DNA of 64,000 nucleotides from Jackrogersella multiformis (lineage: Eukaryota; Ascomycota; Sordariomycetes; Xylariales; Hypoxylaceae): NCBI GenBank assembly GCA_902806575.1, contig CADCXD010000011.1, positions 2,418,001 through 2,482,000 on the forward strand, written 5' to 3'. Below, piece by piece: positions 22,963 through 33,324 of this stretch. The position numbers were made by a program, and so were the translations under genes. The notes under the pieces are model-generated. The model did not search any database and had not been told where the DNA came from. It saw nothing but the letters and a program-made list of their open reading frames with translations. Position 1 is the stretch's first letter, and each line of letters opens with the position of its first letter.

Positions 22963-24054
22963 ATGTCTTTTGAAACTGTCCAGTGGCCAGGCGTGATCAA
23001 GATCGCGCCGTGGCAGGCTTTCGACAAGCTCTTCACATCTGCTATGGGATACCACGCGAACGAATTCATATTCAAAGAAGGGGTTACCCCGATGTCGACT
23101 GTGAGCGAGACGGTGGGCATGATTGTCTTGTACCTCGTGGTGATCTTCGGTGGCCGCGAGTTCATGCGTAATCGTGAGCCACTGAAGTTGAACGGTCTGT
23201 TCAAGGCACACAACTTATTTTTAACGCTGCTGAGTGGTGGTCTCCTGGTTCTCTTCATTGAGCAACTGGCCCCTGCTATCTGGAAGCACGGCCTTTATGC
23301 GAACATCTGCGGCGCAGATGGTTGGACTGACGAGCTCGTGACTCTCTACTACGTGAGTATCTCAACCTTTCGAGGTCTATCGACGAGTGTGAAAAAGCTA
23401 ACCTGAGAAGCTCAACTACATCACCAAATACATCGAGCTCATCGACACGGTTTTCCTGATGGTGAAAAAGAAGCCACTTACCTTCCTCCACACGTATCAT
23501 CACCCAGCAACGGCGCTGTTATGCTACACGCAGCTTCTCGGACACACATCAGTATCATGGGTTCCGATTGTGCTGAACTTGATGGTGCATGTTGTGATGT
23601 ACTGGTACTACTTCCAGAGCGCCCGAGGCGTCAAGGTTTCGTGGAAGGAATGGATTACCCGGATGCAAATCACCCAGTTCATCCTCGATCTTGGTAGGTC
23701 CTTTTGAACATGAGACGCTATTGGTTGACGAAGGGCGCTAATTCTTGAACGATAGGGTTTGTCTACTTCGCGACTTGGGATTATTATGCCAGCGCTCACG
23801 CCCCTTATCTGCCGCATATGGGGCGATGTGCAGGTGAACCGTTTGCGGCTATCTGTGGATGCCTAATCTTGAGCTCGTACCTGGTACTCTTCATTATGTT
23901 CTACATCGCCACGTATAAGAAGGCGTCTTCACGCAAGGCCAATAAGAAGGGCGAGAATGTGTCAGTATCTTCAATGAAGCAGAGCGCGGCAATGGTGGCG
24001 GATAGCTGCAGCGGAGTGGAGCACATCAACAGCTCGCTTGTTGCTAGGAAATGA
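22963..24054 (+). CDS. ELO/GNS1-family fatty acid elongase
   Basis: Three exons (22963-23352, 23411-23693, 23756-24054; introns 58 and 62 nt) give 323 aa. ELO proteins are ER membrane condensing enzymes that add malonyl-CoA units to long and very-long-chain acyl-CoA for sphingolipids. Family signatures in order: LKLNGLFKAHNLFLTLLSG, YYLNYITKYIELIDTVFLM across the first junction, the histidine box FLHTYHHPATALLCY, VVMYWYYFQSARG and MQITQFILDLGFVYF across the second junction. The C-terminus is lysine-rich (YKKASSRKANKKG) as in ER proteins. Several hydrophobic spans are present. It resembles yeast Elo2/Elo3 rather than a polyunsaturated-specific type, but this is inference. Confidence 0.95.
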
Positions 24055-26854
24055 TATGATGTGTTATGTTGTCTTGTTTGGATATCGAAGTCCTATCGCT
24101 TAGATACTTCGCATGGACTGTGGATACTATAAACATGTGAATATGTAAGGTATTCCGAAGTTTAAGATGCGAGTGGAGAGTTAAGGGGGAGGGGTGAGCA
24201 TGGGAGGGCATGGGGGTCAGGAGGTCAGGGGTCATGGGGGCGGGTCATCATGGAGTCGGCGTCGGCAGTCTATTGCCCGTTACCTATTACCTATTTCCTA
24301 TTTCCTATTGTATTTGCATACGCATAGCCTTATGAAAATAGTATACTATTAATCCTTAGTCTAATGCGTAGGTACTTACTACTTTTAGTTGTTTAGTTGA
24401 TTAGGCGATTAGCGCAATCTCGCTTGCATACCTACCTATAGGTACCTTGCTAGGAGGATACCTAAGGTTAGTAATAATCCACTGAGAGTTGAAAGATTTT
24501 TAAGTTTCCGAGCACAAAATACATAATGCCTTGTATTGACTTGAAGTTAAAAAAGAGGCGTGACATCGAAAACATTTCACAAGCACAAAGCGGGACTGTG
24601 ACTGTGGGGGGAGGGGTTACAGGGAGCTTAATCTCCCCCGACCATGATCCTTGTATGGGAACTTAGAACTTTAAAAACTACTCAGTACGCTAGTAAGAGT
24701 AAGTACAGGCTACATACCTCTATCCCAGTACAGACTAGCTAAGTAGTGTATTGCCAAGCGAGTGCCAAGCCTAGATAGGGTAGATGGGATAGATGCGGTA
24801 GATGTGATGGACGGATGTACACGTTACATCCCCCCTAGCTTGGCATTATCTTATTTTAACGGACCCTCCAAACAGCCAATCATTTTTTAAACTTATTATA
24901 GCGTACCGGATACAATCTCTCAGCGCTCTAGGGCTGTGAATATGTAGAATCAAGGAACGATTGCATCTCAGAACAGGGGGGTTTTCAGCCTCCCTCTTAC
25001 AAGGCTAATCCTCGACTTAGTCCTAAATCCTCACGCATCGAAACTAGGTAATTAAGGTACCTTAACTTCTTAATTTCGGTCACGATCCGATAGAATTCCC
25101 GATCGAGTGTTATTAATAATTTAACCTAGTTAACTATAATAAAAATATCGGTCTCTTAGGCTTGGGTCTCATTCCCTACTTCAAAACTTCCCATGACAAC
25201 CCAATCATACCTACCTGCCTGCCTGCCCGCCTACCTACCCTGCTACCTACCAACCTACATCCATGGATACCTAGGTACCTATGTAACTACCGATCCTAAT
25301 AGCCCTGGAGGCCCCCAATTTCTTATCTAGGTAGGTTCCAATACGATCCATTACAGCGTCTCTTCACTGTAGCTGAGCGCAATATGCATAATCCACTTCT
25401 TCTCTTGCGTGATCGAGATCGATCGATGATACCCCATGACAGGTATGTTAATCGTAACAACTTTCATACCGGTCTAGGCTGCTGCACATCGCTGAAGTGT
25501 TCCCTGTTAGGTAAATCTAGTCGAGTCCGTGTTCGATTCTCATTCTCATTTTCGAATCGGTATCGGTATCGTACTTTGTATTGGGCGGCGTTATCCGTAT
25601 ATCGGCACCAGATCCGGAAGTCTTTCCTTTTTCGATCAGCTTTATATCCAATTAGAAGCTCCATGTTTCAGTCGGCATGCACGCCGACCTAGTTCACTTA
25701 GGTACTTCTCTAAAGTAGTTAGTTATCTACCTAGGTAGCTGTTTAAGTCACTTTAGCTACCTAAGGGTCCTAAGTAGATAATATTGACAAAAGAGGACTC
25801 CATGTACATTCAGGGGGCGCTATATGTTCGGATCACAACAACCCGAGCTGAAGAAACAAAAAAATAACTCCTATCGCAGGTACTTGTCCGTACCTACCTA
25901 GGTAGGTAGGTAACATCGATGTTACTGTTAACTTTTGGTTGCATGCTCTCGTGTTCTCGAACAATGAGGTCGATGATTACTCTCGACTTAGAACTGGACG
26001 AACACGTCGTACGTAATGTGTACCTAGGTAAGTAGGGGAGGAAGGCAAAGTTGGTAAACTCCTGCATTGTGTACTCATCCGATGACCCAAGTGTATCCCC
26101 AGGTAACCTGGTTCTAACGGGAACGTCTTCTCAGTAACTATTTCTGAGACGTGTCTAGGCCTTCTGGGACACTCGATGCTTTAGGACGTCAGTAAAAATA
26201 GCCGACCCAGCAGTACCACCCTACTCGATATTTTTCACTAGGATCAGGGAATTTGCTTTACTCGGAAGGACTATCTAGTAACATCGACTTCGATAGATGC
26301 GTGGGGACTTCCCATAGTTTGGACATCCGTGAATCACTCTCTTGTCATTCCGCCCCCTCGGGCGCAGATATGTCAATCGTTGCCAAATTCGATCTGCCAA
26401 CATCCAGGTCGATGCTAGAGAACAAGTAGAGAAGCTACTGCCTGGTTTCCTTTAAGGTCACATAGTAAAAGTTTCGAAAACAGGTTCCGCTTACTGGCAG
26501 TAGTTGTGGGTGGGCGCCTACGAGCATCTTCTTATCTCACCGTTACGAGCTATCACGCAGCTTGCGTTGGGCTATCATTTCTTATTCCTATCATTTTTTT
26601 TTCACAGCTCCAAGGCACGAGTACACGAGAGTCACTCTTCCTCCTCAGCTGGATCTTATCAATATTATATCCCCGCAAATTCTACTGGATGCTGGAGTAT
26701 CTTAATACATGTCCACATAATACCATCACAACACATGTCGATATCTCATACCCCATTCTACCTACATACTGCTCATAGAGAATTTTAATATCACAAGCGA
26801 CGGATTTCGATATCTCCACTATACAAATTTTAATTTTGTTCGAAGCCGAGCAAG
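24055..26854. other. gene-poor 2.8 kb
   Basis: No gene is supported. The stretch holds a G-rich tract at 24180-24250, (CCTA/CCTG)n arrays at 25208-25284, and palindromes at 25891-25912 and 26020. Open frames at 25384-25738 and 26504-26788 show no protein-family signal. Confidence 0.55.
25208..25284. repeat. (CCTA)/(CCTG) degenerate tetranucleotide array
   Basis: Runs of CCTACCTGCCTGCCTGC and CTACCTACC end in the palindrome ATACCTAGGTACCTAT. This suggests that the dispersed palindromes and the simple CCTA arrays are related. Confidence 0.8.
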
Positions 26855-28027
26855 ATGTCGACGACGTACATCTTCGGCTCTATCAACGAAAGTCGCGGGT
26901 CGACCTATGATATCGTTCCAGAGGGTCCTCTTGCTGGGCTTCAGTCGCCAATGCCCTCCATCGCCAATACCATCTACCCTCATCTGACATGGTCGACGTT
27001 CTGGTTCACGTTGCTATGCATCTTCATCGCATTCAACATGAAGAATATGCCATTCATGTGGCATGTAAGTCATAAACCCCTTTTTGTTTGTTTGTTTGTT
27101 TTGTAATAAAACTAACATATTTCCAAGCTGCGACTTGTGAATGCCTTTCGGTTCATTTTGAGAACACAGCGGCCGGTCGTGCCGCTCGAACCGAAGCACA
27201 TATTTCAGCCAATCATTACATCTTCGACGGCGCAACTGATGGAGATAGACTTCAACATGCACAAGTCTAATTCGTCGTACTTCTCAGATGTCGACATCGC
27301 GCGTACTCACCTGGTCTGCACCCTATTCGCCAAAGGCATCGACCAGATGCGCGGGGGTACCGCGGCATACACAGGGTCCAAGAAGCCCGTGTTCGGTCTC
27401 GCACTCGGCGCGGTCTCATGCAACTTTAAACGCGAAGTAATCCCGTACGAGGATTATGAGATGTGGTCCAAGATCTTGACTTGGGACGAGAAATGGATCT
27501 ACATCGTCACTCATTTCGTTCGCAAGAATGCCGCAAAACCAAGGAACTACTCACTATACCCTGAGCAATCGCCCAGTCAGAGCCAACGGAACAGTGCCGA
27601 AGTGTCAGACGACGACCCGGTGCGACGTGCCAGCTTTGATAGCACGTCATCAAGCCATGGCAATGGTGATGAAGAAGTTAAGGCGGATAAACACATCTTC
27701 GCCACCGCGCTTAGTAAGTGCGTGTTTAAGTCTGGCCGAAAGACTGTCTCACCGGAACTGATGCTCCAAATTTCCGGCCTGCTACCGGCGGGTAATTCCG
27801 AGAACAAGGAATTAGACGAGGTTACATTGCGACAAGTCGAGGCGCAGAGGCAAAAAGGGCTTGTGACCGCGCAGCTCCTCACGGGGCAAAGTCAGCAGAA
27901 TCTCGAAGCCGAGTTCGCGGGGTCGGAATGCGAGGCCCTGGGTAGGCACACTGACGGGGCAGGCATCGTTGGGGTAGTCAACACCCTCCTGCAGCTTGCT
28001 CATTTGAAGAAGTCGCAAATATTATGA
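26855..28027 (+). CDS. THEM6-like thioesterase-superfamily (hot-dog) protein
   Basis: Two exons (26855-27064 and 27128-28027) give 369 aa. A hydrophobic N-terminal helix (STFWFTLLCIFIAFNM) probably anchors it in a membrane. The hot-dog domain carries the THEM6/4HBT_2-type signatures: MEIDFNMHKSNSSYFSDVD, then ARTHLVCTLFAKG, and FGLALGAVSCNFKREVIPY near the middle. Further hot-dog segments are YEMWSKILTWDEKWIYIV and HIFATALSKCVFKSGRKTV, separated by a Ser/Asp-rich insertion of about 50 residues. Relatives are poorly characterised; acyl-CoA or acyl-lipid hydrolysis is presumed. The C-terminal part (EVTLRQVEAQRQKG onward) looks helical and is of unknown role. It is not obviously part of the redox block downstream, from which a MITE separates it. 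Confidence 0.85.
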
Positions 28028-28523
28028 TCACCACCTTCATCATCTTAAATTTAAATACAGTGGCGTTGGATACCTCTTTGAACCACAAACTAGAAGCTCG
28101 TTTATTTTATGTACATATTTTCCCCCGTGTTACAATACCTTCTTTAACACTGCATGATAGATATCTACCTACATAGAGTATAATGACCTAATCTTATTAC
28201 GCATTTATCACGCATAGTCATATCGAAGCGCAGCCCAGAAGATCAGATGAAACGACCACTTGGAACATTTTGCATACAAATGATGCCTACACGGCATAGA
28301 CGCCTCCAGGGCTAGAGGTTTTGGGATCTGAAAATGGCACCCCCTATCCCACACAACTCCTCGCCCCATCAAGATTAAGTTTGGTTGTTAAATCTGGTTA
28401 TTTTCAAAGGCGTCATTCCTATTTTTTTTAAAATTCCATAAAACAGTTAGATTATGCGATATGATGCGATTTGAGAAATGATAATATTATTATTAAATAG
28501 CTTTGATTCAATATTTTATATCA

Positions 28524-29130
28524 TGGATCGCTTAAGTTCACAATGTTACCTCCCAAGTTCACGGTATTTTACTTATATTAAACAGTGCATGGCCTAATAG
28601 TGGATATACTTAAATTACTGTAAACTTTCTGGGTAGACTGGAAATAACTGACTTGTATTATTCGGACGATGCATACATGCGTGTTAACTTTTCAGGAAGA
28701 GGTTTTATAGGACTTACCATATTAATACTTCTGTTCGTGCTTTGTACTAATAAGGTTCCTTTGTCCTACACCTGCAACCGTATCCTTTCATGTATGAATG
28801 CCTTCAACTGAGTGACCAATACTCCAACGCTTACAATTACAATATAAAGCACACACTACAGCAAGTACCTTTCCTTAAGAGAATGTCCAAGTTACTTAGG
28901 TAATTTTTATAGAGCTATCACCGATCTTACTGCCGCCTCCTTATAACTTTCCACTTCTTAAGACTTAATTATTTAAAGCCCTCGATAGCCTCATTCTTAT
29001 ATCATTCCAAAGTTCTTAATATATAAGGTACAAACTTTAATATAAGGCTTCGTACTATAATTTAAGTATCTTCATTATAAAGCTTTGCATTGGCTTTGAT
29101 AAGTGGAATACCGTGAACCTACGCGATCCG
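28524..29130 (+). mobile_element. MITE-like element, copy 2 (contains a nested insertion)
   Basis: It is bounded by imperfect inverted repeats. The left end reads GGATCGCTTAAGTTCAC and the right end, reverse-complemented, GGATCGCGTAGGTTCAC. The homology continues inward on both sides (CACGGTATTTTACTTAT left, a matching block right). Internal blocks match copies 1 and 3. No coding capacity is seen, as expected of a non-autonomous DNA transposon. Confidence 0.85.
28619..28835. mobile_element. nested 217-bp insertion in MITE copy 2
   Basis: Copies 1 and 3 are uninterrupted at this point (CTTAAATTACAATACAAAGC in copy 1). Here the sequence is split by 217 bp, and ATTAC is present on both sides (28614-28618 and 28836-28840) as a target duplication. 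The insert begins TGTAAACTTT and ends with the complement of TGTAAGCGTT, so it has short imperfect inverted ends. It has no coding capacity. Confidence 0.85.
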
Positions 29131-29469
29131 ATATATCACGGCGGACGAAGCAAGGGCAGTGTGGCGCTAAGCTTAGGTATAAAATAGATGCAAACAAAAA
29201 GAAACGGCGATAATTTTAATTTATAACGGAATAAAATTCGGCTGTTTGTTCTATATCCTCCCTTCCGAGCGAAGGCGTGTGTGACGAGCCCAGGGACTCA
29301 ATAATCACCTGGGCATGCAGTATCTACCAATAAATATCCTGTTCCAGGTCGTAGAGACTTCACAGGCATTACCAAAACAAACTCCAGATTCACCCTGTCC
29401 TACGATATGACTACAACGCCCCCTCCCAATCCCGCCATCCACTTATGAGACTCGTTCCGCAATTTCGCC

Positions 29470-30264
29470 ATGCGCAGCCTACATATTATCCTCGGCGCCC
29501 TCTCCGCCTACCTAGGCGCGTCAGTGGTTGGGGGAACACCGTCATTCCCTTCCCGCAACATCCCAAGTCTGTCTCCGTCACCACCCCTCCCAAGGCAAAA
29601 TATGCCAAGGAACGAGACGGCCAGGCCGAACCAGCCAGCTTACTACGGGCCTTCCCAAACGGCGCTGCTGGTCATGGACTACATGAACATGCTTGTCGAC
29701 ATGGCGGCAAATCCAGAAAGGCAGACACTCATTGACTCTGTCAACCTACTTCTCGCGACGGCGCGCAAGAACAAAGTGCCCATCATACACTGCCTCATAG
29801 ATTCCAGCATCGACCCCCCGCCTACGAGCAAGATATACGAGCAGTGGTTCACAATCAACAAGCCCGCACTCGAGGCCAATCCTGAACTGGCCGAGGAGTA
29901 CGCCGAGTTTGCCCCGCCTGGAAATATCACTAGCCGACTTGAGAGCGTATCTCACAGACTTCCTGGACCCAGGTCCGCCTTCATCAACAAAGACCTTTTA
30001 CCATTTTTACGAGAAGATCTGGGCGTTAAGTCTCTTATTCTCGGTGGCATTGGAACTAGTGGCGTTGTATTGGGCACAGCCTTGCAGGGGACTGATGAAG
30101 ACTTCATCGTCACGGTGGTCGAGGATGCGGTCTGGGATCCCAACGCACAAGTGAATCGAGATCTTCTCGACACTGTTTTCCCCGTCTCGGCTTGGGTCGC
30201 GTCCACAAAAGAAGCAGTCGGCTACATGAAGAGGGATTTAGGGGAATGTAATGGTCATAACTAG
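29470..30264 (+). CDS. isochorismatase-like hydrolase family protein lacking the usual Cys
   Basis: Single exon, 264 aa. The family fold is recognisable: TALLVMDYMNMLVDM holds the conserved Asp, NKVPIIHCLID the second strand, LGVKSLILGGIGTSGVVLG the nucleophile-loop region, and FIVTVVEDAVWDPN the next strand. In canonical members the loop reads T-x-x-C; here it is GTSGVVLGT, so the nucleophilic Cys is Val. This matches a known fungal/bacterial subfamily with GxSTSGVVLST loops whose activity is unclear. The first 45 residues (MRSLHIILGALSAYLGASVVGG, then a Pro/Ser-rich linker) resemble a signal peptide and are an extension beyond the usual length of about 190 aa; an internal start at 29602 (MPRNETARP) is possible. 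It is the first gene inside the block flanked by MITE copies 2 and 3. Confidence 0.85.
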   Translation: MRSLHIILGALSAYLGASVVGGTPSFPSRNIPSLSPSPPLPRQNMPRNETARPNQPAYYGPSQTALLVMDYMNMLVDMAANPERQTLIDSVNLLLATARKNKVPIIHCLIDSSIDPPPTSKIYEQWFTINKPALEANPELAEEYAEFAPPGNITSRLESVSHRLPGPRSAFINKDLLPFLREDLGVKSLILGGIGTSGVVLGTALQGTDEDFIVTVVEDAVWDPNAQVNRDLLDTVFPVSAWVASTKEAVGYMKRDLGECNGHN

Positions 30265-30733
30265 GAACTTCCTGTCATGAGCACATGTCACAGTGGTGAT
30301 TTAGACTATCATTAGGTATGCTGGTAAGCTAGATCGTTGTTGCACCGGATGTACGATTCAGGAACTCTGTGGTCCCGATTCAGAGACCACCCGAGCGAGC
30401 CGGACGCAGGTGTCGGCCCCGTTCGGGATCCCAACCGGCGCTACGAGAGCTATCTATGTAGAAAGGGAGGAAGGAAGGGAGGAAGGAAGCGAGGAGCCGC
30501 TTCTAGGGAATAAGGACAGCAGGGGAGCCAGCTTTTTAATACAGTATTGGTGACAACTACCCAGCCGTATCCTCTTGTGATCGATCACCTTCTAAGACAT
30601 CTAGGTTACTCATCACACTTTCTAGACGTGCTAGTTTAGCCCCGAAAGTGAAGTTCGACCGGTGGTAGGTTTTAGAGATGTCGGGTCCTCATAGCCTTCT
30701 TAGCATGACAGTTTTTGATGGATCCGGCATTGT
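30265..30733. other. intergenic with a GGAA-rich tract
   Basis: There is no gene. A purine tract of GGAAGGAAGGGA units lies at about 30460-30494, and a short inverted repeat GTGGTC/GACCAC near 30371-30393. Confidence 0.55.
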
Positions 30734-32691
30734 CTATGAAAAAACGATTAATCGATTGAACTCAGCCGCTGCAGGGCGGACCCTGAAACTTACTATATCT
30801 CCGAACTTGAGATCGGGATACCGTTCCGTGACGCCGTCCGGCAGCTTGATCTCATACTGCATCAGCACCTTCCCCGTGACCATCTTGATCTCGCTGGCAG
30901 CGAAGAAGCGACCAGGGCAAGCGTGGCGGCCGTAGCCCCACGTCAAGCTCGAGGCGCTCGAGCTCACAAGCTGGCTGTTGGCCACCATGTCGCTTCTCTT
31001 GGAGTTAGCATTGGCCGCGTCTTTGGCCTGGCGGATCTTGTAGAAGCGGAGAGGATCAAAGACATGGGGGTCTTCAAAGATTTCCGCATCACCACAGACA
31101 GGTGCGTTGGGTGCTTCTACAATGACGCCTGCTGGGAGTACTTGGCCATTGGATAGAGTGATCGGCTGGACCACTTTGCGCTGAGAAGTTGCTATATACG
31201 CGAAGCTCAGCATACTGCAATGGAACGAGAACGAAGTAGGGATTAGAGCTTTGCTTACAGGCTTGAAGTGGGTGGAACCGTAAAAGCTCTTTAACGAAGC
31301 TATCAAGCTTCTTCATATCCTGCAATCCTTGAGCAGTAAACTCACCGCCGGTCTTGGACAAGACCTCCCGAACTTCATCCCGCAGCATAGAAGCAATTTC
31401 AGGCTCTGCTGCCAGGGTGTAGAAGCTTGTCGCTTGGTCAGCCTCGCTCACCAGCGGCGACAACAAGACTGTGTTTACAGAAGTGCACTTACACATGCAT
31501 CATTACCTGCGACGTTGTATGGATGGCTGCAAAGGTCGCTCCTAGTTGCTTCTGGATAAGATCGTCGTCATCTTCGACGCCCGCCTTCGTTTGCTCCCTG
31601 ATCAGCCAGTCCAGCATATCATCAGGCTTTTGCAGCGGGTTGTTCTTGGCTGCCAGCTTTCGAGCTTGAATCACGGGCAATAGCAGCTTGTTTACTTCTC
31701 GCATCCGTCGGTACACCGTCCTGACGAAAGGTATCAGGGGCGTGACGATGTAGCGCAACCAGACGGGCAAAAAGGCCACGGAGAAGACCGCCTTCATCAC
31801 GTCAATGGTGAAGTTGATGGACGTATCTAAGTACTGCTCGTTGAAACAGAGCTCGGGTCCGATGAACAGACGGCCTGAAGCCTTGGCGATTATGCGGAGC
31901 AGCTTGTCGTTGATCTTGACTTCAGCCCATGAGTAGGTCTGAGGAAGCTCGTCCTCAATGGCACGGTCCAAGACTATTGATACGATCGGGTTTAATCGGG
32001 CTAGAAACAACAACCAACTCCTTTAGTATCACGCGTTAAGATCGGTGCGGGAATCCATGACACTGACCCAGAGATGGCGTAATGAAAGCCTTGACGACAT
32101 GGGGAAATTCCATCTTCTCGGAGTATATATCGACGTGCTTAGTATGCATAAACTGCGAATTTATTAGTCCAAAAGCACGGCTTCTAACATCGACCGCAAA
32201 TGATACATCTTGAATTGCCGCCGTGAAGCTCAGTATATCTTCTGGTAGCTTGTTGAGCTCAGATAGGAACTTTGGTGCAACTACAATGCATGGTGATTCT
32301 ATCATAGGTCAGAGAAAAGGAAGCCCATGCATGTACAACCCCGGCTTACCTCTAGCTGTTGTGATATGAAATATGCCATCTTTGTACTGTTTGTTTCATC
32401 AGCCAACGCAGACATTCTCATTAACAGTCAGTAAGAGAGGTTACTCCCCACCTTCTGATATCCCTCGGCATATAGCTTAGGTCCATTGGACATGAATTCC
32501 TTTCTTCTGGTCGATTCCCGTCCTTTCTTTCCTACAGATGGGATATGTTGAAGCAGGTCTGCTTTGCTGCGAGTCTGTAAAGAAAGCACGAGACCTATGA
32601 AGATGACAGCAGCGGCTCCGAGCACCAGCCGACTGTTGAGCAGCTCCCACAACTGCTCTGTAGACACTAGCTTTTCCATGGGGATATTCAT
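30734..32691 (-). CDS. cytochrome P450, ent-kaurene oxidase-like type (P450-A)
   Basis: Six exons (32452-32691, 32350-32386, 32068-32298, 31507-32000, 31259-31442, 30734-31191) join in frame to 547 aa. The N-terminal anchor is VLGAAAVIFIGLVLSL. The I-helix reads FAAIHTTSQ in place of the standard AGxDT, as is usual in fungal ent-kaurene-oxidase-like P450s. E-x-x-R is KELLRFHPLQ and the heme loop is WGYGRHACPGRFFAASE (C487). The last intron is the doubtful one: its first acceptor (31200s, TTGCAG) breaks the frame. The next AG (GTATATAG before CAACTTC) keeps it and gives HPLQASTSQRKVVQPI, which has normal family spacing. Exon 2 is only 37 nt. No disabling lesion remains in this model. It sits between the isochorismatase-like gene and an MFS transporter in the accessory block; oxidation of a terpenoid-type substrate is a family-based guess. 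Confidence 0.85.
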
Positions 32692-33324
32692 GATAATTAT
32701 CGTTTGCTACAACCTAGTGATGTTCCCGTGCTCAGCCGAAGCTAGGTGTCAGATTAGACGAGTACTAAGGTCTCTGCGATGTGCACCTTCTCCCAGCCGC
32801 GTCTTCCGATGGGGCAATCCTACCCATGTTATATCCCAATGCAGTACGAAATATACAGAAGGTCTGACTACTTGCATGGTAGGCGGGGTTGCAGGACGTT
32901 GTGCAGAAGGGCTGGCCATAATTTGTATGCTCGGCGACTAAACGTGCAGGTTTCTGCAGGTCTCGGTACCACCCACCCATCGAGAGACAAGTATCCAAAT
33001 GCTGGAATCTATATCAAGTGGTAATTAGCCATCAAGGTGTCCACTCCCGCAACGACAAATGGCTGGGGATGATTTCTGGACAAGACAATGTAGGTTCTTC
33101 GCTATTCTTTGCCCAGGCCTCACGTCCTGAGCGTAGTGTTAGGTGCCCGTTTGAAAATCCATCCCGAGTCAATCTTAGATACCAAGCCGCGTTTGTATGA
33201 AAACAGTCTTGGAAATTGCCTCTATTATTGAACCTGTATCATAATGACATCCAGCTAGACTCGGGATACTGTACTCTGTTGGGTATTCAATGCTGAATCA
33301 TGTCCTGGTCTATCCTTCTCTTGC
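32692..33324. other. intergenic between P450-A and MFS
   Basis: These 633 bp hold the promoter of P450-A and the 3' flank of the transporter gene. I see nothing else in them. Confidence 0.5.

Larger units (their letters stand above)
28028..29469. other. intergenic, largely MITE copy 2
   Basis: Apart from the MITE-like element and its nested insertion, the stretch is AT-rich (poly-T/A near 28420-28500) and shows no gene. Confidence 0.6.

Noticed and set aside
30734..32691. P450-A as a frameshifted gene
   Set aside because: Using the acceptor at 31192-31193 keeps the frame and the family spacing, so no lesion needs to be assumed.
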